From contig JBBPYA010000354.1 in NCBI GenBank assembly GCA_038200385.1, forward strand, positions 1-34,531: DNA of 34,531 nucleotides. The letters run 5' to 3'. This DNA is from JBBPYA01 sp038200385. GTDB taxonomy: Bacteria > Actinomycetota > Actinomycetes > Mycobacteriales > Geodermatophilaceae. Below, piece by piece: positions 7,168 through 14,268 of the stretch (its first letter is position 1; each line of letters begins with the position of its first letter). Both the position numbers and the translations under genes were made by a program. The notes under the pieces are model-generated. The model was given only the letters and a program-made list of their open reading frames with translations, made no database searches and was not told the DNA's origin.

Positions 7168-8184
7168 TCAGCGCCGTCCCGGGTCGTCCGCCTCGCGCGG
7201 AACCGGCACCGACCGGATCAGGTCCCCGACGATCTGCTCCGCCGAACGCCGGGCGATCTGCGCCTCGGGCGTCAGGATCAGCCGGTGCGGCAGCACCGAG
7301 CCGGCCAGCTGCTGGATGTCGTCGGGCAGTACGTAGCTGCGCCCGGACAGCGTCGCCTGCGCCTTGGCCGCGCGCAGCAGCTGGAGGGAGGAGCGAGGCG
7401 ATCCACCCAGCCGCAGCTCGGAGGACCGCCGGGTGGCGTTGATGACGTCAACGACGTACTTGCGGACGGCGTCGGACACGTGCGCGCCGTGCACCGCCCG
7501 GATCAGCGCCCGCACCTCCCGGGCGCTCGACACCGGCTCGAGATCGTCCAGCGGGTCGTGCCCGGCGTGGCCGCTGAGCATCGCCGCCTCGGCGTACACG
7601 TCGGGGTATCCCATCGAGACGCGGGCGGTGAAGCGGTCCCGCTGGGCCTCGGGCAGCGGGTAGGTGCCTTCCATCTCGATCGGGTTCTGGGTGGCCAGCA
7701 CCATGAACGGCGCTTCCAGCCGGTAGCTGGTGCCGTCGACGGTGACCTGTTGCTCCTCCATGCACTCCAGCAGGGCGGACTGGGTCTTCGGGGAGGCCCG
7801 GTTGATCTCGTCGCCGACCACCAGGTTCGCGAACACCGCGCCGGGCTTGAACTCGAAGTCGTGGGTGTCCTGGTTGTAGACGTTGACCCCGGTGACGTCG
7901 CTGGGCAGCAGGTCGGGGGTGAACTGGATGCGGCGGACGGAGCAGTCGATCGAGCGGGCGAGCGCCTTGGCCAGCTTGGTCTTGCCGACACCCGGAACGT
8001 CCTCGATGAGCAGGTGACCCTGGGCCAGCATCACGACAAGGGCGAGGCGGACGACCTCGGGCTTGCCCTCGATCACCCGCTCGATGTTGGTCGCGATCCG
8101 GCCGGCTGCGCTGCGCACGGCGTCGAGGTCCAACGACTCGACGTCGGCCTCGTCCAGATCGCCCACAGGGCTGCGTGAGAGCAC
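7168..8184 (-). CDS. MoxR-family AAA+ ATPase
   Basis: 338 residues. Walker A is EDVPGVGKTKLAK (core 65-69), Walker B LVVGDEINRA (Asp125, Glu126), sensor 1 LATQNPIEMEGTYPLPEAQRDRF, and the C-terminal lid has SPRSSLQLLRAAKA. These match the AAA_3 MoxR group, putative chaperones that remodel VWA-domain partners. The GTG at 8184 is chosen because GGGAGG lies 4-5 bases upstream on the minus strand; a GTG at 8166 lacks a site. It is first in the operon with DUF58 and transglutaminase, divergent from mraZ. Confidence 0.94.
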   Translation of the reverse strand: MLSRSPVGDLDEADVESLDLDAVRSAAGRIATNIERVIEGKPEVVRLALVVMLAQGHLLIEDVPGVGKTKLAKALARSIDCSVRRIQFTPDLLPSDVTGVNVYNQDTHDFEFKPGAVFANLVVGDEINRASPKTQSALLECMEEQQVTVDGTSYRLEAPFMVLATQNPIEMEGTYPLPEAQRDRFTARVSMGYPDVYAEAAMLSGHAGHDPLDDLEPVSSAREVRALIRAVHGAHVSDAVRKYVVDVINATRRSSELRLGGSPRSSLQLLRAAKAQATLSGRSYVLPDDIQQLAGSVLPHRLILTPEAQIARRSAEQIVGDLIRSVPVPREADDPGRR

Positions 8185-8434
8185 GCACCCTCCCTTTCGG
8201 TCTCGGCGGCCAGTCGACGACCGCGATCACGGCGGCACGCTGGGCCGCGAGGTCTCCGGCGCACTCTATGTCGCCGGGCAGGGATTCCCCACCGCTCGTG
8301 TCGCAATCGTGGTCCAGAGCTGCGCCCGCCGTGCCCGGCACCGGCGCGAGTTCCGATCGACGCGGCCGCGAGGACGCCTACGGGCTCTCGGCGGAGCGGA
8401 ATGTGATGGTCCACAGCCCGAAACGGTGTCTGAA
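8185..8434. other. Divergent moxR-mraZ intergenic region
   Basis: No gene is supported here. A minus-strand TAGAGT (8268-8263) could be the moxR -10, giving a leader of about 70 bases, but its -35 is poor. The rest is GC-rich without a convincing hairpin or open frame. The mraZ control region begins at 8435. Confidence 0.5.
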
Positions 8435-8470
8435 TGGGGGACAGTGGGATAGAGTGGGGCGCAGTGGGGA
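8435..8470 (+). promoter_or_regulatory. Four MraZ boxes with embedded -10
   Basis: TGGG occurs at 8435, 8445, 8455 and 8465, an exact 10-bp period, and three of the four repeats read AGTGGG. This matches the direct-repeat operator bound by the MraZ ring in other bacteria (TGGGN repeats separated by 5 bases). TAGAGT (8450-8455), a TANNNT -10, lies across repeats 2 and 3, so MraZ binding would cover the promoter. No clear -35 was found. Confidence 0.85.
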
Positions 8471-8513
8471 ACAGCACCCCAGAGCGTGCCCGTCCGGTGG
8501 GGAGGTGGGGTTG

Positions 8514-8945
8514 GTGTTCTTCGGAACCCACACCCTCCGGATGGATGAGAAGGGCCGGGTCGCGTTGCCGGCGCGCTTCCGTGAGCGGCTGGTCGACGGT
8601 CTCGTCGTGGTCAAGAGCCAGGACGCCTGCCTGGCGGTGTACCCGAAGGTGGACTTCGAGGGGATCGGCAACGCCCTCAGGGCGGTCCCTGCCACCGGGC
8701 GGAAGGTTCGGGGCTACCAGCGGATGCTGTACGGCTCGGCCGACGACCCGATCCCGGACAAGCAGGGCCGGGTCGTGATCACCAGGGACCTCCGGCGCTA
8801 CGCCGGGCTGGAGCAGGACTGCGTCGCCGTCGGCGCCAACGACCACTTCGAGATCTGGGCCAGCGGCGCCTGGGAGTCCTTCCTCGCCGAGAACGAGCCT
8901 GAGTTCGCCGCCATGGAGGAGGGGGTGGTGCCGGGCGTGCTGTGA
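8514..8945 (+). CDS. mraZ: Transcriptional regulator MraZ
   Basis: 143 residues with the two tandem SpoVT/AbrB-like motifs of MraZ: DEKGRVALPARFRERL near the N-terminus and DKQGRVVITRDLRRYAGL near residue 83. MraZ forms a ring-shaped oligomer that binds repeats upstream of its own operon and usually represses dcw transcription. The GTG at 8514 gives the family opening (V/M)FFGTHTLRMDEKG, 8 bases after GGAGG. A TTG one codon earlier is the alternative. The four boxes at 8435-8470 are its likely target. A 229-base gap separates it from rsmH. Confidence 0.95.
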   Translation: MFFGTHTLRMDEKGRVALPARFRERLVDGLVVVKSQDACLAVYPKVDFEGIGNALRAVPATGRKVRGYQRMLYGSADDPIPDKQGRVVITRDLRRYAGLEQDCVAVGANDHFEIWASGAWESFLAENEPEFAAMEEGVVPGVL

Positions 8946-9174
8946 GGTCGTTGCAGTCCGGTCCGACCGGGCGTGCGCCTCATCGCCACTACGAGTCAGC
9001 TGTCCGTATCCATCGGTCTCCCCCCGACGGCGCCCCCTGACGCACCTTCCCCGGCGCCAGGTTGCGCCGCGGGCGGGGACCCGTCGACCCGGCCGGCACC
9101 AGTAACAGCGGCACCGATGACAGCAGGGACCCGCAGGCCAGCAGCCCCAACACACACGGAAGGAGCGGCACCGG

Positions 9175-10242
9175 ATGGACGGCGCGACGTCGCGGCAGGC
9201 GCACGAGCCCGTCCTGCTCGACCGCTGCCTCGCGCTGCTCGCACCCTGTCTGTCCGGAGCGGACGCCGTCCGGGCCGACCCGGTCCGCCGCGACGCCGTC
9301 CCCCCCGAGCCCGTCCGCCCCGGACCCGTCCAGCCCACCGCCGAGTGGACCGCCCCGGGCGCGTCGGCCGCCCCCGTCGTGCTCGACGCGACGGTCGGCC
9401 TCGGCGGCCACGCCGAGGCCCTCCTCGCCGCCTTCCCCGGCTGCCGTCTGATCGGCCTGGACCGCGACCCGGTGGCGCTCGCGCACAGCCGGACCCGGCT
9501 GTCGGCGTACGGGTCCCGATGGGCGCTCGTGCACGCGGTGTACGACACGCTCCCGGACGTCCTGGCCGAGCAGAACCTGCGCACCGTCTCGGGGATCCTG
9601 TTCGACCTCGGGGTGTCCTCGATGCAGTTGGACCAGCGCGAGCGAGGCTTCGCCTACTCCTTCGACGCTCCGCTGGACATGCGGATGGACCCCACCGGAG
9701 GCACCACGGCCGAGGACGTGGTCAACGGCTACTCCGCGCCGGAGCTGGCGCGGGTGCTGCGCGAGTACGGCGAGGAGCGCTTCGCCGGCCGGATCGCCGC
9801 CGCCATCGTCCGCGAGCGGGCAACGACCCCCCTGCGGTCCACCGCCCGGCTGGCCGATCTCGTGCGCGACGCGATCCCGGCCGCCACCCGGCGTACCGGC
9901 GGCCATCCCGCCAAGCGCACGTTCCAGGCGCTGCGGATCGAGGTCAACGGTGAGCTGGCAGCGCTGCGCTCCGCGTTGCCGGCCGCGCTGGCGGCACTGG
10001 CGGTGGGCGGACGGATCGTGGTCCTGAGCTACCACTCGCTGGAGGACCGCATCGTGAAGCGGGCCTTCGCCACCGCGGCGACGGACCGCACCCCACCGGA
10101 CATGCCGATTCCGCTCCCGGCGGCCGCGCCGACGCTGCGGCTGCTGGTCCGCGGCGCCGAGCGGGCCGGACCGGAGGAGGTGGCGGCCAATCCGCGGGCC
10201 GCCTCGGTGCGGCTCCGGGCCGCCGAGCGGATCGCAGCGTGA
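9175..10242 (+). CDS. rsmH: 16S rRNA (cytosine1402-N4)-methyltransferase with pentapeptide-repeat insertion
   Basis: 355 residues. It opens with QAHEPVLLDRCLALLAP, continues with the SAM motif VVLDATVGLGGHAEALL, then FDLGVSSMQLDQRERGFAYSFDAPLDMRMD and the C-terminal KRTFQALRIEVNGEL and VLSYHSLEDRIVKR, all diagnostic of RsmH (MraW). It methylates N4 of C1402 in the ribosomal P site. Between the first two motifs lies an insertion of roughly 30 residues containing five tandem pentapeptides of pattern x-(A/P)-V-x-x (residues 30-54), Pro/Arg-rich and probably disordered. It does not interrupt known catalytic motifs. The ATG follows AAGGAG by nine bases. Whether the insertion alters function is unknown. 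Confidence 0.95.
   Translation: MDGATSRQAHEPVLLDRCLALLAPCLSGADAVRADPVRRDAVPPEPVRPGPVQPTAEWTAPGASAAPVVLDATVGLGGHAEALLAAFPGCRLIGLDRDPVALAHSRTRLSAYGSRWALVHAVYDTLPDVLAEQNLRTVSGILFDLGVSSMQLDQRERGFAYSFDAPLDMRMDPTGGTTAEDVVNGYSAPELARVLREYGEERFAGRIAAAIVRERATTPLRSTARLADLVRDAIPAATRRTGGHPAKRTFQALRIEVNGELAALRSALPAALAALAVGGRIVVLSYHSLEDRIVKRAFATAATDRTPPDMPIPLPAAAPTLRLLVRGAERAGPEEVAANPRAASVRLRAAERIAA
9262..9336 (+). repeat. Five 15-bp in-frame repeats within rsmH
   Basis: Five consecutive degenerate 15-base units encode DAVRA, DPVRR, DAVPP, EPVRP and GPVQP. The GTC (Val) codon is at the same place in every unit, which shows duplication of a minisatellite rather than composition alone. Confidence 0.85.
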
Positions 10243-10300
10243 GCAGTTTCCGGTCAACGCCACCGCACCGGATCAGGACCGACACCGAATCGAGGCTGCA

Positions 10301-10888
10301 GTGACTGCTCTGCCCGCAGACGATCTGGTGGTGCCGGCACGGCCTCGGCGGCCGCAGCGCAACCGGTTCCGCGTCGTCACGATGCACCGGCCGCTGCCGC
10401 TGCCGCAGCCCGACGCCCGCCGAGCGCCGTTCATCGGCCTGATCCTGGTCCTGATCGGCGCGGGGATGACCGCGCTGCTCGGGCTCAACACCGCTATCGC
10501 CGCGGACTCGTTCACCCAGCAGTCCCTGCAACAGGACCTCGCGGCCCTGCAACTGCACGAGCAGGAACTCGCCCAGCAGGTCAACGAGGCGCAGGCGCCC
10601 GCCGCGATGGCCGCGGCCGCCCGGGCGCAGGGCATGAGTCCGAGCGGGCAGGCCGCCTTCGTCGTGCGACGTCCCGACGGCACGGTGCAGATCATCGGCA
10701 CGGCCGTCCCCGCGACCCGGCCACCACCCCCGACACCGCCGCCCGGGGCGTCGCCCGCGCCCGCCGCCGGCCCGGCAAGTCCCGGGCCGGCCGCGAACCA
10801 GCCGGCTGGCACCCCCAACGCCGCGAACCCGCCGGCCGGTGCTCCCGGTGCCGCGAACCCGCCCGCCCGACCGAAGGGGAACCGATGA
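10301..10888 (+). CDS. ftsL: Cell division protein FtsL-like (septum formation initiator type)
   Basis: 195 residues. A basic cytoplasmic tail (ARPRRPQRNRFRVVTMHR) leads to one transmembrane helix (FIGLILVLIGAGMTALLGLNT, about residues 45-65). An extracytoplasmic coiled coil (TQQSLQQDLAALQLHEQELAQQVNEAQ) and the segment AQGMSPSGQAAFVVRRPDG follow, the usual actinobacterial FtsL layout. The last ~60 residues are Pro/Ala-rich with a 10-residue repeat. It lies between rsmH (58-base gap) and ftsI (4-base overlap), the standard place for ftsL. It would join the FtsQ/FtsB/FtsW/FtsI complex at the septum. FtsL sequences diverge, so the name rests on topology plus position. The GTG has only a weak GAGG upstream. 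Confidence 0.85.
   Translation: MTALPADDLVVPARPRRPQRNRFRVVTMHRPLPLPQPDARRAPFIGLILVLIGAGMTALLGLNTAIAADSFTQQSLQQDLAALQLHEQELAQQVNEAQAPAAMAAAARAQGMSPSGQAAFVVRRPDGTVQIIGTAVPATRPPPPTPPPGASPAPAAGPASPGPAANQPAGTPNAANPPAGAPGAANPPARPKGNR
10790..10870 (+). repeat. 30-bp in-frame repeats in the ftsL tail
   Basis: Three units (starts 10790, 10820, 10850) encode AANQPAGTPN, AANPPAGAPG and AANPPARPKG, the last diverging at its end. They form the extracytoplasmic C-terminus of FtsL. Confidence 0.8.
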
Positions 10889-12699
10889 GCACGCAGTCAC
10901 GCGGGCCGGCGGTCCCGCCGCGGCGCACCCGGAGCGGTGCCGGTGCGGCGCGCAGGCGGGCCCGGCGCAGGCTGCGGCTGTCCGATCCGCCGCGCCGGCT
11001 GCGGATCGGGTTGTCCGTCGTGCTGACCCTGCTCGTGATCATCGGCGGGAGGTTGGTGCAACTCCAGGGCCTGGACGGCACGAAGTACGCCACCGCCGCG
11101 GAGCAGCAGCGGCTGACCACCGTCGACCTGCCCGCGGCCCGCGGTCAGATCCTGGACCGCAACGGCACTCCGTTGGCCTACTCCGTGCAGTCCCGAGCGA
11201 TCTTTGCCGACCCGGCGATGATCCAGAGCCCGGGCCGCACGGCGCTGGCCCTCGCGCCCCTGCTCGGCACGACCGCCGACGCGCTCATGCCCAAGCTCAC
11301 CGCGGACAACCGCTTCGGCTATCTCGCGCGACGGCTGGACCCGGCGGTGGCGCAACGGGTGGTGGACCTCGCGCTACCGGGGATCGGGCAGCTGCCCGAG
11401 CAGCGCCGTGAGTACCCGGGTCGCTCCACTGGTGCGCAGGTCGTGGGTTTCGTCAGCCAGGACGGCCTCGGGCAGGCCGGGATCGAGCGGTCCTTCGACA
11501 AGGTGCTGACCGGTACGCCGGGGCAGCTGGTCTACGAACAGGGCAGGTACGGGCTGCCCATCCCGGCCGCGACCCGCTCGATGCAGCCCGCCGTCGCGGG
11601 CAGCGACGTGCGGCTGACCCTGGATCAGGACCTGCAGTTCACCCTGGAGCAGGCGATCGCCAAGGCCAACCAGGAGCCCGGCGTCAGCACGGTGCAGGCG
11701 GTAGTCCTCGACGTCGCGACCGGCCGGGTGCTGGCGATGGGCGGCAACCCCGGCTACGACTCCTCGAATCCGGGTGCGGTCAGCGGGGACCTGCTCGGCA
11801 ACCCCGTCGTGTCCAGCGTGATCGAGCCCGGCTCGGTGAACAAGATGGTGACGATCGCCGGGTCCCTGCAGGAGAAGCTGACGACGCCACAGTCCCAGCT
11901 GGACGTTCCGGACAACATCGGGGTGTCCGACATCGTCATCCACGACGCGTGGGTGCATGACCCGATCCGCTTCACCACGACCGGCATCCTGGCCAAGTCC
12001 AGCAACGTCGGCACCGTGATGCTGTCCCAGCGGCTGGGCACCCAGCGGCTGGAGGAGTACCTGCGCAGCTTCGGCCTGGGCCAGCCCACCGGGATCGAGC
12101 TGCCCGCCGAGAGCGGCGGCATCCTGGCGCCCCGTTCGCAGTGGTCGGGCAGCCAGGCCGGGACGATCCCGATCGGGCAGGGCATCGCCATGACGGTGCT
12201 GCAGATGGCCTCGATGTACCAGGCCGTGGCCAACGACGGCGTCCTGATCAGTCCGCGCATCGTGTCCGGGACCGTCGGTGCCGACGGGACGGTGCACCCC
12301 GAGGCCAGGCCCACCCCGCGCCGGGTGATCGACTCCGGCGTCGCCGCGCAGCTGCGCCTCATGCTGGAGGCGGTCACGAGCGACGAGGGCACCGCCCCGC
12401 TGGCGCGGATCCCGGGTTACCGGGTGGCCGGCAAGACCGGTACCGCGCAGCGACCGAACCCGCAGTGCCGCTGCTACTCCGGGGGTGGCTACTGGGCGAC
12501 GTTCGCCGGCTTCGCCCCGGCCGACGCGCCGCGGTACGTCGTCGCGGTGAGCGTCGAGCAGCCCGACGGCGCCGGCCACGGCGGGGCGATCGCCGCCCCG
12601 GTGTTCACCTCGATCATGTCCTACGCCCTGCATGAGAACGGCGTAGCGCCGACCGGGACGCCGACACCGAAGTTCGAACTGATCGCCGGTGCGGGCTAG
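10885..12699 (+). CDS. ftsI: Septal peptidoglycan transpeptidase FtsI (class B PBP)
   Basis: 604 residues. An Arg-rich cytoplasmic tail, one transmembrane anchor (LSVVLTLLVIIGGRLVQLQGL, about 50-70), the PBP dimer domain (ARGQILDRNGTPLAYS onward) and the transpeptidase domain follow in order. Active-site motifs are SVNK (Ser317-Lys320), SSN (372-374) and KTG (517-519). No PASTA domains follow. A CRC pair in NPQCRCYSGGGYW just after KTG is unusual to my eye. It cross-links septal peptidoglycan with FtsW. The ATG overlaps the ftsL stop by four bases; a 60-base gap precedes murE. Confidence 0.95.
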   Translation: MSTQSRGPAVPPRRTRSGAGAARRRARRRLRLSDPPRRLRIGLSVVLTLLVIIGGRLVQLQGLDGTKYATAAEQQRLTTVDLPAARGQILDRNGTPLAYSVQSRAIFADPAMIQSPGRTALALAPLLGTTADALMPKLTADNRFGYLARRLDPAVAQRVVDLALPGIGQLPEQRREYPGRSTGAQVVGFVSQDGLGQAGIERSFDKVLTGTPGQLVYEQGRYGLPIPAATRSMQPAVAGSDVRLTLDQDLQFTLEQAIAKANQEPGVSTVQAVVLDVATGRVLAMGGNPGYDSSNPGAVSGDLLGNPVVSSVIEPGSVNKMVTIAGSLQEKLTTPQSQLDVPDNIGVSDIVIHDAWVHDPIRFTTTGILAKSSNVGTVMLSQRLGTQRLEEYLRSFGLGQPTGIELPAESGGILAPRSQWSGSQAGTIPIGQGIAMTVLQMASMYQAVANDGVLISPRIVSGTVGADGTVHPEARPTPRRVIDSGVAAQLRLMLEAVTSDEGTAPLARIPGYRVAGKTGTAQRPNPQCRCYSGGGYWATFAGFAPADAPRYVVAVSVEQPDGAGHGGAIAAPVFTSIMSYALHENGVAPTGTPTPKFELIAGAG

Positions 12700-12746
12700 G
12701 CGCGGCCGGGCTTCGCGTCGTCCCGGGTCGCGCCCATTCCGGTCGG

Positions 12747-12760
12747 TACCCTCGCCGGTG
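12747..12760 (+). promoter_or_regulatory. Leaderless-type promoter of murE
   Basis: TACCCT (12747-12752) fits the TANNNT -10 and is followed by exactly 7 bases before the murE GTG at 12760, so transcription would start at the start codon. No Shine-Dalgarno sequence lies upstream, which supports leaderless initiation. The -35 is not recognisable. Confidence 0.5.
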
Positions 12761-14268
12761 TGCCTGACCACCCGCGCCCGGCCCGACCGGTCCCGCGAGG
12801 GCTGGCCGAGCTCGCCCGAGCCCTGGGCGTGACCGGGCCGGCGGCGGGACCGGGGGACCCGGCGGTCACCGGGCTCTGCCTGGACAGCCGCCGGGTCGGC
12901 CGGGGTGACCTGTACGCCGCCCTGCCTGGCGCCCACACGCACGGTGCCCGCTTCGCGCGTGCCGCGGTCGCCGCCGGCGCGGTCGCCGTCCTCACCGATC
13001 CCGCCGGGTACGCCGACGCCGCCGACTGCGGCGTCCCCGTCCTGGTCACACCGGATCCCCGGGCCCGGCTGGGTGAGATCGCCCGCCTGGTGTACGGCGA
13101 TCCCGGTCTGCAGCTGATCGGAATCACCGGCACCAACGGCAAGACGACCGTGGCCTACCTGGTCGAGGCCGGGCTGCGGGCCGCGGGACGGCGCACCGGC
13201 CTGATCGGGACCGTCGAGACCCGGATCGTCGGGGACCCGATCCCCAGTGAGCGCACCACCCCCGAGGCACCGGACCTGCACGCGCTGCTCGCGGTGATGC
13301 GGGAGCGCGGGGTCGCCGCGGTCGCCATGGAGGTCTCCAGCCACGCCCTGGCCCTGCACCGGGTGGACGGGCTGCACTTCGCCGTCGGGGCGTTCACGAA
13401 CCTGTCGCAGGACCACCTGGACTTCCACGGCGACATGGCGGCGTACTTCCGGGCGAAGGCCGCGCTGTTCGACGGCCGGTGCGACACCGAGGTGGTCAAC
13501 CTCGACGATCCGTATGGACGGCAGCTGGCCGGTCCAGCGACGGTCACCGTCTCCGCCGACGCCGTGCCGGACGCGGACTGGCGGGCCCTCCAGGTCCGCC
13601 CCGAGCCCGGCGGTGGCAGCAGCTTCCAGGTCGCCGGCCCGCATGGCGTGCGCTTCGCCGCCCGCGTGCTGCTGCCGGGTGCGTTCAACGTGGCCAACGC
13701 CCTGCTGGCAGTGGCGATCCTGACCGCAGTCGGTGTCGAGCCCGCGCAGTCCGTCGAGGGCCTGGCGGCCACGACGGTGCCGGGCCGGATGGAGCCGGTG
13801 GACGCCGGCCAGCCGTTCACCGCGCTGGTCGACTACGCACACACGCCCGAGGCGGTGCGCACCCTGTTCGCCGCGCTCCGCCCGGTCACCGACGGCCGGC
13901 TGATCGGCGTCCTGGGCTGCGGGGGTGACCGGGATCCGAGCAAGCGACCGCTGATGGGGCGGGCCCTGTCCCAAGGTTGCGATCTCGCCGTCCTGACCGA
14001 TGACAACCCGCGCTCGGAGGACCCCGCCGAGATCAGAGCCGCGATGCGGGCCGGCGCCGAGGCCGGGCCCGGGGCCGGCCGCGGCGAGGTAGTCGAGGTG
14101 CCGGGGCGCCGGGCCGCGATCGCTGCGGCCGTGGCCGCCGCGCACGGCGGTGATGTCGTCGTTGTGGCCGGCAAGGGCCACGAGCAGGGACAGGAGGTGG
14201 CCGGCGTCGTACACCCCTTCGACGACCGGCTGGTCCTTCGCGAGGCGATCGGGGCGCTGGTCCGGTGA
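12760..14268 (+). CDS. murE: UDP-MurNAc-L-Ala-D-Glu:meso-diaminopimelate ligase
   Basis: 502 residues with the three Mur ligase domains. The ATP loop is GITGTNGKTT (121-130), the middle domain has AMEVSSHALALHRVDGL and LSQDHLDFHGDMAAYFRAKAALF (including the Lys that is carbamylated in the family), and the C-terminal domain has DYAHTPEAV and DDNPR (DNPR 415-418). DNPR specifies meso-diaminopimelate over lysine, so the cell wall should be DAP-type. The GTG start follows a TACCCT -10 by seven bases with no ribosome site. The stop overlaps murF by GTGA. It begins the run of seven overlaps that ends at ftsQ. Confidence 0.96.
   Translation: MPDHPRPARPVPRGLAELARALGVTGPAAGPGDPAVTGLCLDSRRVGRGDLYAALPGAHTHGARFARAAVAAGAVAVLTDPAGYADAADCGVPVLVTPDPRARLGEIARLVYGDPGLQLIGITGTNGKTTVAYLVEAGLRAAGRRTGLIGTVETRIVGDPIPSERTTPEAPDLHALLAVMRERGVAAVAMEVSSHALALHRVDGLHFAVGAFTNLSQDHLDFHGDMAAYFRAKAALFDGRCDTEVVNLDDPYGRQLAGPATVTVSADAVPDADWRALQVRPEPGGGSSFQVAGPHGVRFAARVLLPGAFNVANALLAVAILTAVGVEPAQSVEGLAATTVPGRMEPVDAGQPFTALVDYAHTPEAVRTLFAALRPVTDGRLIGVLGCGGDRDPSKRPLMGRALSQGCDLAVLTDDNPRSEDPAEIRAAMRAGAEAGPGAGRGEVVEVPGRRAAIAAAVAAAHGGDVVVVAGKGHEQGQEVAGVVHPFDDRLVLREAIGALVR

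Noticed and set aside
4223..8178. Long plus-strand open frames (655 and 824 codons) opposite the transglutaminase, DUF58 and moxR genes
   Set aside because: They are antisense shadows caused by high GC content. Their translations are low-complexity Arg/Gly/Pro/Ala without family motifs, while the minus-strand frames carry complete catalytic signatures.
8073..9584. Minus-strand open frames through mraZ and the mraZ-rsmH gap
   Set aside because: No ribosome site, no motif, and they run through the MraZ boxes and two real genes. The gap 8946-9174 otherwise shows no supported gene.
11374..14214. 946-codon minus-strand open frame opposite ftsI and murE
   Set aside because: Translation is compositionally biased (His, Asp, Gly, Arg) and has no recognisable domain; the plus strand encodes two fully conserved enzymes.
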